From an uncultured Victivallaceae bacterium (lineage in GTDB: Bacteria; Verrucomicrobiota; Lentisphaeria; Victivallales; Victivallaceae), in contig CAKUKT010000092.1 in the NCBI GenBank assembly GCA_934663655.1, positions 1 through 8,871 of the forward strand: a stretch of 8,871 nt of DNA, given 5' to 3'. The translations under genes and the position numbers were made by a program. The notes under the pieces are model-generated. The model saw only the letters and a program-made list of their open reading frames with translations, was not told where the DNA came from and ran no database searches. Positions 1-5,582 of the stretch are shown one piece after another. Within the stretch, counting starts at the first letter, position 1. Each line of letters begins with the position of its first letter.

Positions 1-58
1 ATCGGATTGAGCAGTGAGGAGGGCGGCCGCTGTTGTGGTCGTTTTCCGGCGGGAGGAA

Positions 59-76
59 GGAAATTTTCGGATTTCC
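59..76. repeat. short inverted repeat upstream of the rpsD promoter
   Basis: GGAAAT (59-64) and ATTTCC (71-76) form a perfect 6-bp dyad around a 6-base loop, ending 13 bases before the -35 box of rpsD. No T-tract follows, so it does not look like an intrinsic terminator for an upstream gene. It could be a protein-binding site or chance. I see no gene in bases 1-89: all three forward frames close by base 93. Confidence 0.3.
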
Positions 77-89
77 GGGGTGCCGTCGC

Positions 90-117
90 TTGAAAATTCT
101 CCGGGCGGCGCTATATT
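90..117 (+). promoter_or_regulatory. sigma-70-type promoter of rpsD
   Basis: The -35 box is TTGAAA (90-95) and the -10 box TATATT (112-117), with a 16-bp spacer. An overlapping alternative -10, TATTAT (114-119), would give 18 bp. Transcription would start near 124 and leave a leader of about 90 nt before the rpsD ATG. The extended -35 TTGAAAATTCTCCG (90-103) recurs with one mismatch at 5497-5510 in front of the BI-1 gene, which supports its being a real element. Confidence 0.6.
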
Positions 118-129
118 ATTTAAATGCAT

Positions 130-178
130 GTGTTCCGGGCCCCATTTCAGAATGATAAAGGCTTGACACCCGGGACAC
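130..178 (+). promoter_or_regulatory. structured 5' leader of rpsD, possible autoregulatory element
   Basis: GTGTTCCGGG (130-139) pairs with CCCGGGACAC (169-178), giving 10 base pairs including one G-U, closing a 29-nt loop. The stem ends 20 nt before the Shine-Dalgarno region (198-206). S4 is a known translational autoregulator in other bacteria, acting on the alpha-operon leader in E. coli and on the rpsD leader in Firmicutes. A stem of this length in front of a single-gene rpsD unit makes an S4-binding leader plausible. That function is inference; only the base pairing is seen. Confidence 0.4.
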
Positions 179-212
179 GGGAAATCAATTAATTTTTGGA
201 AAGGGATTGGTT

Positions 213-815
213 ATGCCAACCGCAAGTCGAGCAAAGCACAAATTCTGCCGCCGTATCGGGCAGTGCCTCTGGGGTGACCCGAAGTGCCCGAGCGTGAAAC
301 GTCCCTATTGCGCCGGACCGCACGGCAAGGGACGCCGCAACAAGCTCTCCACCTATGGAGAGTTGCTGCTGGAAAAACAGAAACTTCGCAACTATTACGC
401 GATCAGTGAGAAGCAGCTCCGCATCGCTTATGCCAAGGCCAAATCCGGTGAAGGTCAGGCGCACGAGAAGCTTTTCCGTTCGCTGGAGCAGCGTCTGGAC
501 GCGGTGCTTTTCCGCACCGGGTTTGCGCCGACGATCTTCGCCGCCAAGCAGTACATCAACCACGGTCATGTGCTGGTCAACGGCAAGCGGGTGGACCGTT
601 CGAGCTATCAGGTTCGCGAGGGTCAGGTTGTTTCGATCGATCCGGCCAAGTCCCCCGCCATCGCGGAAATTGCCAAGAAGGGCAACGCGACGGTTCCTCC
701 CTACTTCGAGGTTGATCTCGAAAATCTGAAGATCACCCTGGTGCGTGCCCCGCAGGTCGAGGAGATCCCCTCCTTCTTCAAGATCATGAGCGTGATCGAG
801 TACTACGCACGGTAA
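213..815 (+). CDS. rpsD: 30S ribosomal protein S4 (RpsD)
   Basis: This is the primary 16S rRNA-binding protein that nucleates 30S body assembly. The 200-residue product has the usual length and family marks: RPY-x-GPHG (30-38), KLSTYGELLLEKQKLR (44-59), an S4 RNA-binding domain at about 93-150 with AKQYINHGHVLVNGKRV, and a terminal IEYYAR matching the family IEFYSR. ATG 213 is preferred over the in-frame TTG at 207 because AAGGG (201-205) lies 7 nt before it and the N-terminus then fits the family. Cysteines 12, 18, 25 and 33 sit where zinc-binding (C+) S4 proteins carry four cysteines, but the spacing (x5, x6, x7) differs from the Thermus CxxC type. The gene stands alone, with its own promoter and terminator, not in the usual rpsM-rpsK-rpsD-rpoA cluster. 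Confidence 0.97.
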   Translation: MPTASRAKHKFCRRIGQCLWGDPKCPSVKRPYCAGPHGKGRRNKLSTYGELLLEKQKLRNYYAISEKQLRIAYAKAKSGEGQAHEKLFRSLEQRLDAVLFRTGFAPTIFAAKQYINHGHVLVNGKRVDRSSYQVREGQVVSIDPAKSPAIAEIAKKGNATVPPYFEVDLENLKITLVRAPQVEEIPSFFKIMSVIEYYAR

Positions 816-833
816 GCTGTTTGAAGCGTACTG

Positions 834-868
834 CGCCGTCGGGAATATGCCCGGCGGCGTTTTTTTTT
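834..868 (+). terminator. intrinsic terminator of rpsD
   Basis: CGCCGTCGGG (834-843) pairs with CCCGGCGGCG (850-859), giving a 10-bp stem with one G-U, a 6-nt loop and a run of nine T (860-868). It starts 18 nt after the rpsD stop codon. The form is textbook and shows that rpsD is transcribed alone. On the minus strand no T-run follows, so it would not efficiently end the opposing aldo/keto reductase transcript. Confidence 0.92.
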
Positions 869-1140
869 GTTTAAGGGGGGGGTACACGGGGCTGAAATCT
901 GGCGATGGGCGATGGCGGTGTCCGGAACGGCGGCGCCGGAAAGCCGCGAACAACTCCGGAAGGTGATTCCCTCGATGCGAACCGGGGGGGGCGGCAACGC
1001 CCTGTCCGCCCGCTTGCGGATGCCCAGAGGAACCGCGCGACTGCGTGACCGGGGGAACTACTCAAACCGGTCGCGGCAGAGCGCCCTGTCCGCCCGCTTG
1101 CGGAAGCCCAGGGAACCGCGCGACTGCGTGACCGGGGGAA
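869..1140. other. non-coding convergent intergenic region
   Basis: Together with the rpsD terminator this forms a 325-bp gap (816-1140) between the convergent rpsD and aldo/keto reductase genes. It holds two runs of eight G (875-882 and 984-991) and most of an 83/84-bp tandem duplication. Several frames stay open here only because the DNA is GC-rich; none has a convincing ribosome-binding site or recognisable protein. I see no RNA gene. Confidence 0.6.
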
Positions 1141-1164
1141 CTACTCAAACCGGTCGCGGCAGCG
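998..1164. repeat. imperfect tandem duplication, 83/84-bp unit
   Basis: Copy 1 (about 998-1081) and copy 2 (about 1082-1164) both begin CGCCCTGTCCGCCCGC and end CTCAAACCGGTCGCGGCAG. They differ by one substitution (T1021 versus A1104) and one inserted base near 1027-1029. Copy 2 contains the last seven codons and TAG stop of the minus-strand aldo/keto reductase, so the duplication copied a gene end together with its 3' flank. Because the offset is 83 bp, copy 1 is out of frame with the gene. Within copy 2, CCCTG/CAGGG (1084-1088/1109-1113) encloses GCTT/AAGC (1096-1099/1104-1107), a nested hairpin. Both differences in copy 1 break that hairpin, which suggests copy 1 is the degenerating one. 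Confidence 0.85.
1084..1113 (-). terminator. possible 3' hairpin of the aldo/keto reductase mRNA (no T-tract)
   Basis: On the minus strand, 27 nt past the reductase stop, CCCTG...CAGGG (5 bp) encloses GCTT-CCGC-AAGC (4 bp, 4-nt loop). No U-tract follows, so it is not a classical intrinsic terminator. It could stabilise the 3' end or mark a factor-dependent stop. Weak evidence. Confidence 0.25.
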
Positions 1165-2256
1165 GGCGAGATGAGCGCGAATCGGCAGATGCTGCGGACA
1201 CTTCTTTTCACAGGCGCCGCAGCCGACGCAGTTGCCGGCACGTTTGGCCGCCTCTTTCGGGTAGGTGTTGGCGGCGGCGGTGCCGAGTTTGTATACCTCA
1301 TCGTAGATCAGGGCGCGCAGGCAGCCCGGAATATCGATGCCGCGCGGGCAGGATTCGACGCAGTATGAGCAGCCGGTACAATAGAGTTCCCGCAGTTTCT
1401 CACACTCTTTGCCAACCTGTTCGAGAGCCTGAAGTTCGGTTGCATCGAGGGGGGAGGCGTCGTCGGCGACGCGGCAATTATCCTCCACCATCTCTTGCGT
1501 GGACATCCCGGAGAGCGCGCAGGTGATCAGCGGCGAGGAGAGTACAAAGCGCAGCGCGAGTTCCGGCGTGGTGAATTTCCCCTTGAGCGCATTTTCAAAT
1601 ACGCTGCCGGCAAAGGCGAGTCGGCCGCCGCCGACCGGTCCCATTATGAAAACGCCGAGGCCGCGTTCGGCGGCGTAACGGATGTTGTCCTCGTTGGAAC
1701 GGTCGAGCAGGTTGTACTGGCAGAGTACGCTGTCAAAGACTCCGTAGTCGATGATTTTTTTCATCACTTCGGGGTCGGGATCGTGAAACGAAAATGCCAG
1801 GTGGCGGAACAGTCCTTCACCCTTGAGTTTTTCGGCTTCGTCGAGGAGGCCCAGGGGGAGAATCTTGTCCTCCAGACGTTCCCTGCCGAGGGCGTGGAAG
1901 TGATAAAAATCGACATGATCGGTGCGGAGTTTGCGCAGCTGTTCCTCCAGGATCCGGCGGAAGTCTTCACGCTTCTCGAAATTCCAGAGCGGCAGTTTGG
2001 TTGAGAGCAGCACCCGGTTCCTCCGCTCTCCTTCCAGTGCCAGTCCGACGGCGGTTTCGCTGCGTCCGCCGCAGTAGCCGTAGGCGGTGTCGATGTAGTT
2101 GATGCCGTGGTCGACGGCGGAGTGTACCACCCGCACCGCTTTCTCGAGATCGGCAGTGGCCAGCGGATCGGGGTTTTCTGGTATCGGCAGGCGCATGGCG
2201 CCGAGTCCGAGGCGGGAAACCGGGCGTGCTTCCCGGGAAAGTGAACGGTATTGCAT
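1141..2256 (-). CDS. aldo/keto reductase with C-terminal 2x[4Fe-4S] ferredoxin domain
   Basis: The 371-residue product is an NAD(P)H-type aldo/keto reductase TIM barrel (about 1-275) joined to an iron-sulfur domain. The catalytic tetrad is visible: D56 and Y61 in DTAYGY, K87 in LLSTKLP, and H121 in DFYHFHALG. The tail has two CxxCxxCxxxCP motifs, YCTGCSYCVESCP near residue 293 and NCVGCGACEKKCP near 343, each expected to hold a [4Fe-4S] cluster. This architecture is common in anaerobes, where the clusters may pass electrons from ferredoxin. The substrate cannot be told from sequence, and the protein is probably cytoplasmic because no signal peptide is present. ATG 2256 has only a weak GGTGA (2266-2270) Shine-Dalgarno, 9 nt upstream. 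The stop is TAG, so TAG serves as a normal stop in this genome. The gene is divergent from the glycogen genes and convergent with rpsD. Confidence 0.93.
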   Translation of the reverse strand: MQYRSLSREARPVSRLGLGAMRLPIPENPDPLATADLEKAVRVVHSAVDHGINYIDTAYGYCGGRSETAVGLALEGERRNRVLLSTKLPLWNFEKREDFRRILEEQLRKLRTDHVDFYHFHALGRERLEDKILPLGLLDEAEKLKGEGLFRHLAFSFHDPDPEVMKKIIDYGVFDSVLCQYNLLDRSNEDNIRYAAERGLGVFIMGPVGGGRLAFAGSVFENALKGKFTTPELALRFVLSSPLITCALSGMSTQEMVEDNCRVADDASPLDATELQALEQVGKECEKLRELYCTGCSYCVESCPRGIDIPGCLRALIYDEVYKLGTAAANTYPKEAAKRAGNCVGCGACEKKCPQHLPIRAHLARCRDRFE

Positions 2257-2300
2257 GTTTAGTTGTCACCGGAAATGGTTGTCGTCGCTATCCTGATTGA

Positions 2301-2329
2301 AATATATGTCTGCTTCGCGGAATATGCAA
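2301..2329 (-). promoter_or_regulatory. candidate promoter of the aldo/keto reductase
   Basis: On the minus strand, TTGCAT (2329-2324) and TATATT (2306-2301) are separated by 17 bp, giving a start near 2295 and a leader of about 38 nt. The -10 hexamer is identical to those proposed for rpsD and the CBM48 gene. The -35 box lies 19 bp from the oppositely directed -35 box, so the two promoters are back to back. Confidence 0.45.
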
Positions 2330-2348
2330 GTTGAACAGTGTGGTTTTC

Positions 2349-2377
2349 TTGACAAAAATCATTGATGGGGGTATATT
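2349..2377 (+). promoter_or_regulatory. strong sigma-70-type promoter of the glycogen module
   Basis: A perfect TTGACA (2349-2354), a 17-bp spacer and TATATT (2372-2377) predict a start near 2384 and a leader of about 80 nt. Near-consensus boxes with ideal spacing suggest strong or constitutive transcription of the CBM48 gene and probably the phosphorylase behind it. Confidence 0.75.
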
Positions 2378-2400
2378 AATAACGTGCCGTAGCCAAACTG

Positions 2401-2414
2401 CGAGTGATCACTCG
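2401..2414. promoter_or_regulatory. perfect 14-bp palindrome in the CBM48 gene leader
   Basis: CGAGTGATCACTCG is fully self-complementary and lies about 17-30 nt downstream of the predicted start site. As DNA it could be the site of a dimeric repressor. As RNA it could form a 5-bp hairpin with a GATC loop. No second copy was noticed in the window. Confidence 0.4.
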
Positions 2415-2465
2415 ATCAACTCTGTAGTTATCGGTATTTAAACTACTCTTTGAGGAGAAGAAATC

Positions 2466-2777
2466 ATGGCCTGTCGCAAAAAATCCACTGCCGCGGCTGC
2501 TGCTCCGGCCCGTCGTTGTGTCACTTTGTCTGTTGAGGCCGGTCCCGGTAAAACCGTAATGGTGGCCGGCTCGTTCAATAACTGGCAGCCGGATAAACAG
2601 CTGGTTGACCGCAAGGGAAACGGGGTTTACACCTGCCGGTTGATGCTGGCTCCGGGAGAATATCAGTACAAGTTTGTGATCGACGGGGAATGGCGTCTCG
2701 ATGACGCCAATCCCAACTTCACTCCCAATGAATTTGGTTCGCTGAACAGCCTGCTCGTCGTGCCTGCCGCGAAGTAA
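2466..2777 (+). CDS. stand-alone CBM48 glycogen-binding protein
   Basis: The 103-residue product has a basic, alanine-rich N-terminus (1-17), then a single early-set/CBM48 domain like the glycogen-binding domain of the AMP-activated kinase beta subunit. It has VAGSFNNWQP (33-42), GEYQYKFVIDGEW (64-76) and NEFGSLNS (88-95). By comparison with AMPK beta, W40, K69, W76, S92 and N94 match its carbohydrate contacts W100, K126, W133, T148 and N150, so binding to alpha-1,4-glucan is likely. There is no catalytic domain, signal peptide or membrane segment, so it should be cytoplasmic. AGGAG (2453-2457) lies 8 nt before the ATG. It precedes the glucan phosphorylase by 96 bp with no clear terminator, which suggests co-transcription and a role in bringing an enzyme to glycogen granules. 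That role is inferred; the domain call is firm. Confidence 0.9.
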   Translation: MACRKKSTAAAAAPARRCVTLSVEAGPGKTVMVAGSFNNWQPDKQLVDRKGNGVYTCRLMLAPGEYQYKFVIDGEWRLDDANPNFTPNEFGSLNSLLVVPAAK

Positions 2778-2845
2778 CTCATTTTCAGTGAGTGCGGCAA
2801 AGGCGCGTTTGTAAATTTATAACTCCACAATTGCGAAAAAAACTC

Positions 2846-2868
2846 TTTTTCCGTGATCCGGAAAGGAG
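2846..2868 (+). promoter_or_regulatory. hairpin overlapping the phosphorylase ribosome-binding site
   Basis: TTTTTCCG (2846-2853) pairs with CGGAAAGG (2859-2866), giving 8 bp including two G-U pairs around a 5-nt loop. The right arm contains part of the Shine-Dalgarno AGGAG (2864-2868), which sits 5 nt before ATG 2874. The fold could limit initiation unless opened, for example by ribosomes or a regulator. The pairing is seen; the regulation is inference. Confidence 0.35.
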
Positions 2869-2873
2869 CGTTT

Positions 2874-4808
2874 ATGAATCTGCAACTTTACAATGTAGCT
2901 CCCCGGATCCCGGAGGAGCTGAAATTTCTTGAGAATCTCGCCGACAATATCTGGTGGTGCTGGCACCCGGCGGCGATCGAACTTTTCATGCGGGTGAATC
3001 CGAACCTCTGGCGTGAACTTTCCGGCAGCGCCAAGGTGTTTCTCCGGCGGGTGCCGCAGTCCCGGTTGGAAGAACTTGCGCACGATGCCGCTTTTTTACG
3101 GCAGCTGCGTATCGTCAAGGCGGAATTTGAGCGTCAGGTTCATGCTGACGGCATGGCGAACGGCCAGTTGAGCGGCAAGCGCAATGTCGCTTATTTCTCC
3201 CTTGAATTCGGCATCCACGAAAGTATTCCGATCTTTTCCGGCGGTCTCGGCGTGCTTGCCGGCGACCACCTCAAAGCGGCCAGTGATCTGCGGTTGCCGC
3301 TGATCGCGGTGGGGCTGCTCTACCGGCAGGGGTACTTCCGGCAGGTGCTCGATAGAACCGGCTGGCAGCACGAACATTATCCGGTCTCGGAAATTCAGGA
3401 TCTGCCGATTGTGCGCGCCCGCGGCGCCGACGGCCGGGAACTGATCATCTCCATGCATCTTGGGGATCGGGAACTTTTTGCGGCGGTGTGGATTCTCTGG
3501 GTCGGCAATGTGCCGCTGGTGCTGCTCGACACCGAATTGCCGCAGAATCCTCCGGATCTGCGTGAAGTTACCTGGCGTCTTTACGGTGGTGACAAACGGA
3601 TGCGCCTGCACCAGGAACTGCTGCTCGGCATCGGCGGGTACAAGGCGCTGCTGGCGCTCGGCTGCGATCCCGAAGTGTGTCACATGAATGAAGGGCATGC
3701 CGGGTTCCTTTCGCTGGCGCGGATTGCGCATCTGGTCAACGACGCCGGATACGAACCGAATGTGGCGCTGGAAACGGTATGGCGCTCAAATGTGTTCACT
3801 ACTCATACCCCGGTGCCGGCTGGTAATGAGGTGTTTGATATCGAGTTGCTCCGGCCTTACCTGAAACCGCTGGCCGATGAAGCGAAACTGGATGTGGAAC
3901 GGGTGCTGAGCTGGGGAGTTCCGATCAGCGAACGGGGCCGGGCGTCTTCGATGTCGATGACGGTTTTCGGTTTGCGTCTGGCCGCCAATTACAGCAACGG
4001 CGTGAGTAAACTGCACGGGGAAGTTGCGCGGGAGATGTGGAAGGATTTGTGGCCGGGGCGTTCGATTGCGGAAATTCCGATTCGTCACGTGACCAATGGT
4101 GTGCATATCCGTTCCTGGGTGTCGCACAGCCTCAATCCGATGTTTGAACGCTACCTGCCGCCGAAATGGGATGCCAATCCGGACATGGCACAGCTGGTGG
4201 CTGGTCTGGAGGCGCTGCCGGATGAAGAACTCTGGATGACGCATGAACTGTGTCGCCATTCGCTGATTCGCCGGGCCCGGCGCTGGATGCAGAACAACTT
4301 CCGCTACCTCTCCGACGGCAATGTAAATGCGCTGCCGAAAATTCAGAATCTGCTCAATCCCGACATTCTGACGGTGGGTTTTGCGCGTCGTTTCGCAACT
4401 TACAAACGGGGCACGCTGTTGCTGCGCGACCAGCAGCGGTTGCTCGGCATGCTCAAAGATGAACGTCGGCCGATTCAATTTCTGTTTGCCGGCAAGGCGC
4501 ATCCGGCGGACAATGAGGGAAAACAGCTGATCAAGGATCTGATTCAGTTTGCCCAGCGTGAGAACGTGCAGCACAAGCTGGTTTTTCTCGAAAACTACGA
4601 CATCGGCATGGCGCGCTCGCTGGTTCAGGGCGTTGACGTCTGGCTCAATACGCCGCGCCGTCCGCAGGAGGCGAGCGGCACCAGCGGGATGAAGGCGGCG
4701 ATCAACGGAGTGATCAACTGCAGCATTCTCGACGGCTGGTGGGCGGAGGCCTACAACGGTGAGAACGGCTGGGCGATCGGCGGCAGTGAGTTGTACACGG
4801 AGGACTAG
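2874..4808 (+). CDS. glgP: alpha-glucan phosphorylase, N-terminal 644 residues (GT35, DUF3417 type)
   Basis: The enzyme releases glucose-1-phosphate from glycogen or maltodextrin ends by pyridoxal-phosphate-dependent phosphorolysis, in the cytoplasm. Residues 1 to about 90 match the DUF3417 N-terminal region, with LENLADNIWWCWHPAAIELF. The catalytic body follows: YFSLEFGIHESIPIFSGGLG, HMNEGHAGFL, FTTHTPVPAGNEVF, HVTNGVHIRSW, FARRFATYKRG, FLFAGKAHPADNEGK and EASGTSGMKAAINGV, in which K607 should bind PLP. ATG 2874 is chosen over the in-frame GTG 2853 because AGGAG lies 5 nt before it and the protein then begins with the family start MNLQLYNV. The fragment keeps the PLP lysine but lacks the last 209 residues of the fold, so it is unlikely to be active alone. 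It lies 96 bp behind the CBM48 gene, as expected for a glycogen-use operon. Confidence 0.93.
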   Translation: MNLQLYNVAPRIPEELKFLENLADNIWWCWHPAAIELFMRVNPNLWRELSGSAKVFLRRVPQSRLEELAHDAAFLRQLRIVKAEFERQVHADGMANGQLSGKRNVAYFSLEFGIHESIPIFSGGLGVLAGDHLKAASDLRLPLIAVGLLYRQGYFRQVLDRTGWQHEHYPVSEIQDLPIVRARGADGRELIISMHLGDRELFAAVWILWVGNVPLVLLDTELPQNPPDLREVTWRLYGGDKRMRLHQELLLGIGGYKALLALGCDPEVCHMNEGHAGFLSLARIAHLVNDAGYEPNVALETVWRSNVFTTHTPVPAGNEVFDIELLRPYLKPLADEAKLDVERVLSWGVPISERGRASSMSMTVFGLRLAANYSNGVSKLHGEVAREMWKDLWPGRSIAEIPIRHVTNGVHIRSWVSHSLNPMFERYLPPKWDANPDMAQLVAGLEALPDEELWMTHELCRHSLIRRARRWMQNNFRYLSDGNVNALPKIQNLLNPDILTVGFARRFATYKRGTLLLRDQQRLLGMLKDERRPIQFLFAGKAHPADNEGKQLIKDLIQFAQRENVQHKLVFLENYDIGMARSLVQGVDVWLNTPRRPQEASGTSGMKAAINGVINCSILDGWWAEAYNGENGWAIGGSELYTED

Positions 4809-5438
4809 GATCGGGACAACTTTGAATCGCAGCAGCTCTTCTCGCTGCTGGAGAATGAAGTGATCCCCTGTTTCTACGACCGTGGCTCTTCGGATCTGCC
4901 GCTGCACTGGATCCGGAAGATGAAGGCGTCGATTGCGACCGGACTCGGGAAGTTTTCGAGCACCCGGATGATCGAGGACTACGAACGGGAGTTCTACCGT
5001 CCGGCGTCCCAGGCTTATGCCCGGCTGACCGCTGATGATGCTGCATTTGCCAAGCTGCTGGTCAAGGAGAAGGAGCTGCTGGTCAAGAGTTTCAACGGCG
5101 GCGAACTCTCGCTGGAGCAGCCGGTGATTCTGGAATCGGTTTCTGATGTGCATGTGGGGGATCGTTTCACCGTCCGGGTCAAGGTCAATCTCGGTACGCT
5201 TGATCCTAAACTTGCGGAGGTGGACACCTACTTCGGCAATGTGAATGCGCACAATGAAATCATCGATGGTTGTTCGCAGTCGATGACTTCGATCGAGGAG
5301 TACGGGGACGGCCGTTTCCTGTACGGTTGCGAGATCAACTGCAACCGGGCGGGACGGTTCGGGCTGACCGCGCGGATCAAGGCGGCGGGTACCGAATGGG
5401 ACAACAGTGTTCCCGGGTTCATGTGCTGGCCGTCGTAA
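4809..5438 (+). pseudogene. glgP: alpha-glucan phosphorylase, C-terminal part after the TAG
   Basis: The frame continues from the TAG for 209 residues to TAA. It keeps the conserved phosphorylase tail: ESQQLFSLLENEVIPCFYDRG, then WIRKMKASIAT, then FSSTRMIEDYEREFYRPA, followed by a beta-rich C-terminal region with VILESVSDVHVGDRFTVRVKVNLG. A GTG at 4860 has GGAG (4850-4853) 6 nt before it, so separate translation is conceivable. That start would, however, lie inside the conserved helix and omit part of the fold. No independent gene family matches. Preservation of the tail indicates that any interruption is recent. Confidence 0.75.
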
Positions 5439-5475
5439 CCGTGACCGGAACGGGTTGAAAAGAGACATTTTTTTT
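5437..5475 (+). terminator. weak candidate terminator after the phosphorylase
   Basis: AACCGT (5437-5442) pairs with ACGGGTT (5450-5456) with one bulged G around a 7-nt loop. Eight T (5468-5475) follow after an 11-nt gap. The stem is short and the T-run displaced, so this is low confidence. The stem also overlaps the stop codon. Confidence 0.3.
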
Positions 5476-5484
5476 GCGAATATC

Positions 5485-5529
5485 CGGCGCAGAGGGTTGG
5501 AAATTCTCCGCGCCGATGTATTTTATAAT
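5485..5529 (+). promoter_or_regulatory. promoter of the BI-1 operon with a dyad across the -35 box
   Basis: TTGGAA (5497-5502) and TATTTT (5519-5524) are spaced 16 bp, exactly as in the rpsD promoter. A consensus TATAAT (5524-5529) overlaps but would be 21 bp from the -35. The extended -35 TTGGAAATTCTCCG (5497-5510) matches the rpsD element at 13 of 14 bases. An inverted repeat, CGGCGC (5485-5490) and GCGCCG (5510-5515), with GAG/CTC inside it, encloses the -35 box and could be an operator. Predicted leader length is about 90 nt. Confidence 0.55.
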
Positions 5530-5582
5530 TATGACATGGTTGCGGCGGGCATCGGGGCGCGCCGTCAAGTGTTTTAATTGTT

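Larger units (their letters stand above)
2874..5438 (+). pseudogene. glgP: alpha-glucan (glycogen) phosphorylase locus, interrupted by one in-frame TAG
   Basis: Read through codon 645 (TAG, 4806-4808), the locus is one continuous 854-codon frame ending at TAA 5438, the normal length for DUF3417-type alpha-glucan phosphorylases. No frameshift is present, and family-like sequence continues directly after the TAG. As I recall the family pattern around Y-x(7)-D-x-x-ES, the spacing across the TAG is unchanged, so one residue codon (possibly Glu, GAG) was replaced. The choices are a recent nonsense mutation, a base-call error, or readthrough. TAG ends at least two other genes in this window (the reductase and the HtrA protease), which argues against general reassignment of TAG. 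Confidence 0.8.

Noticed and set aside
163..191. TTGACA at 163-168 as the rpsD -35 box
   Set aside because: At normal spacing only CAATTA-like sequence serves as -10, and the transcript would start at the Shine-Dalgarno. The upstream TTGAAA/TATATT pair fits better.
875..991. G8 runs at 875-882 and 984-991 as a G-quadruplex
   Set aside because: The two runs are over 100 bases apart, without the four closely spaced G-tracts needed for a convincing quadruplex.
998..1164. CRISPR-like repeat
   Set aside because: Only two contiguous copies of about 83 bp with no spacers, overlapping a gene end.
867..1526. 219-codon plus-strand frame through the tandem repeat and into the reductase gene
   Set aside because: The protein is arginine-rich low-complexity sequence produced by the repeats and then runs antisense to the well-supported reductase.
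2853..2873. GTG 2853 as the phosphorylase start
   Set aside because: It would place the Shine-Dalgarno inside the coding region; ATG 2874 has AGGAG at 5 nt and the family-typical N-terminus.
4806..4808. General reassignment of TAG to an amino acid
   Set aside because: The reductase (1141-1143, minus) and HtrA (8392-8394) genes end naturally at TAG, and HtrA is followed one base later by the next start codon.
4860..5438. Independent gene starting at GTG 4860
   Set aside because: The sequence is in frame and homologous with the phosphorylase tail from at least 4824 onward, so GTG 4860 is internal to a conserved segment despite a GGAG 6 nt upstream.
3786..5468. 560-codon open frame on the minus strand opposite the phosphorylase
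   Set aside because: It mirrors the codon pattern of the phosphorylase, is rich in Arg, His, Pro and Gln as antisense frames of GC-rich genes are, and shows no family motif or ribosome-binding site.
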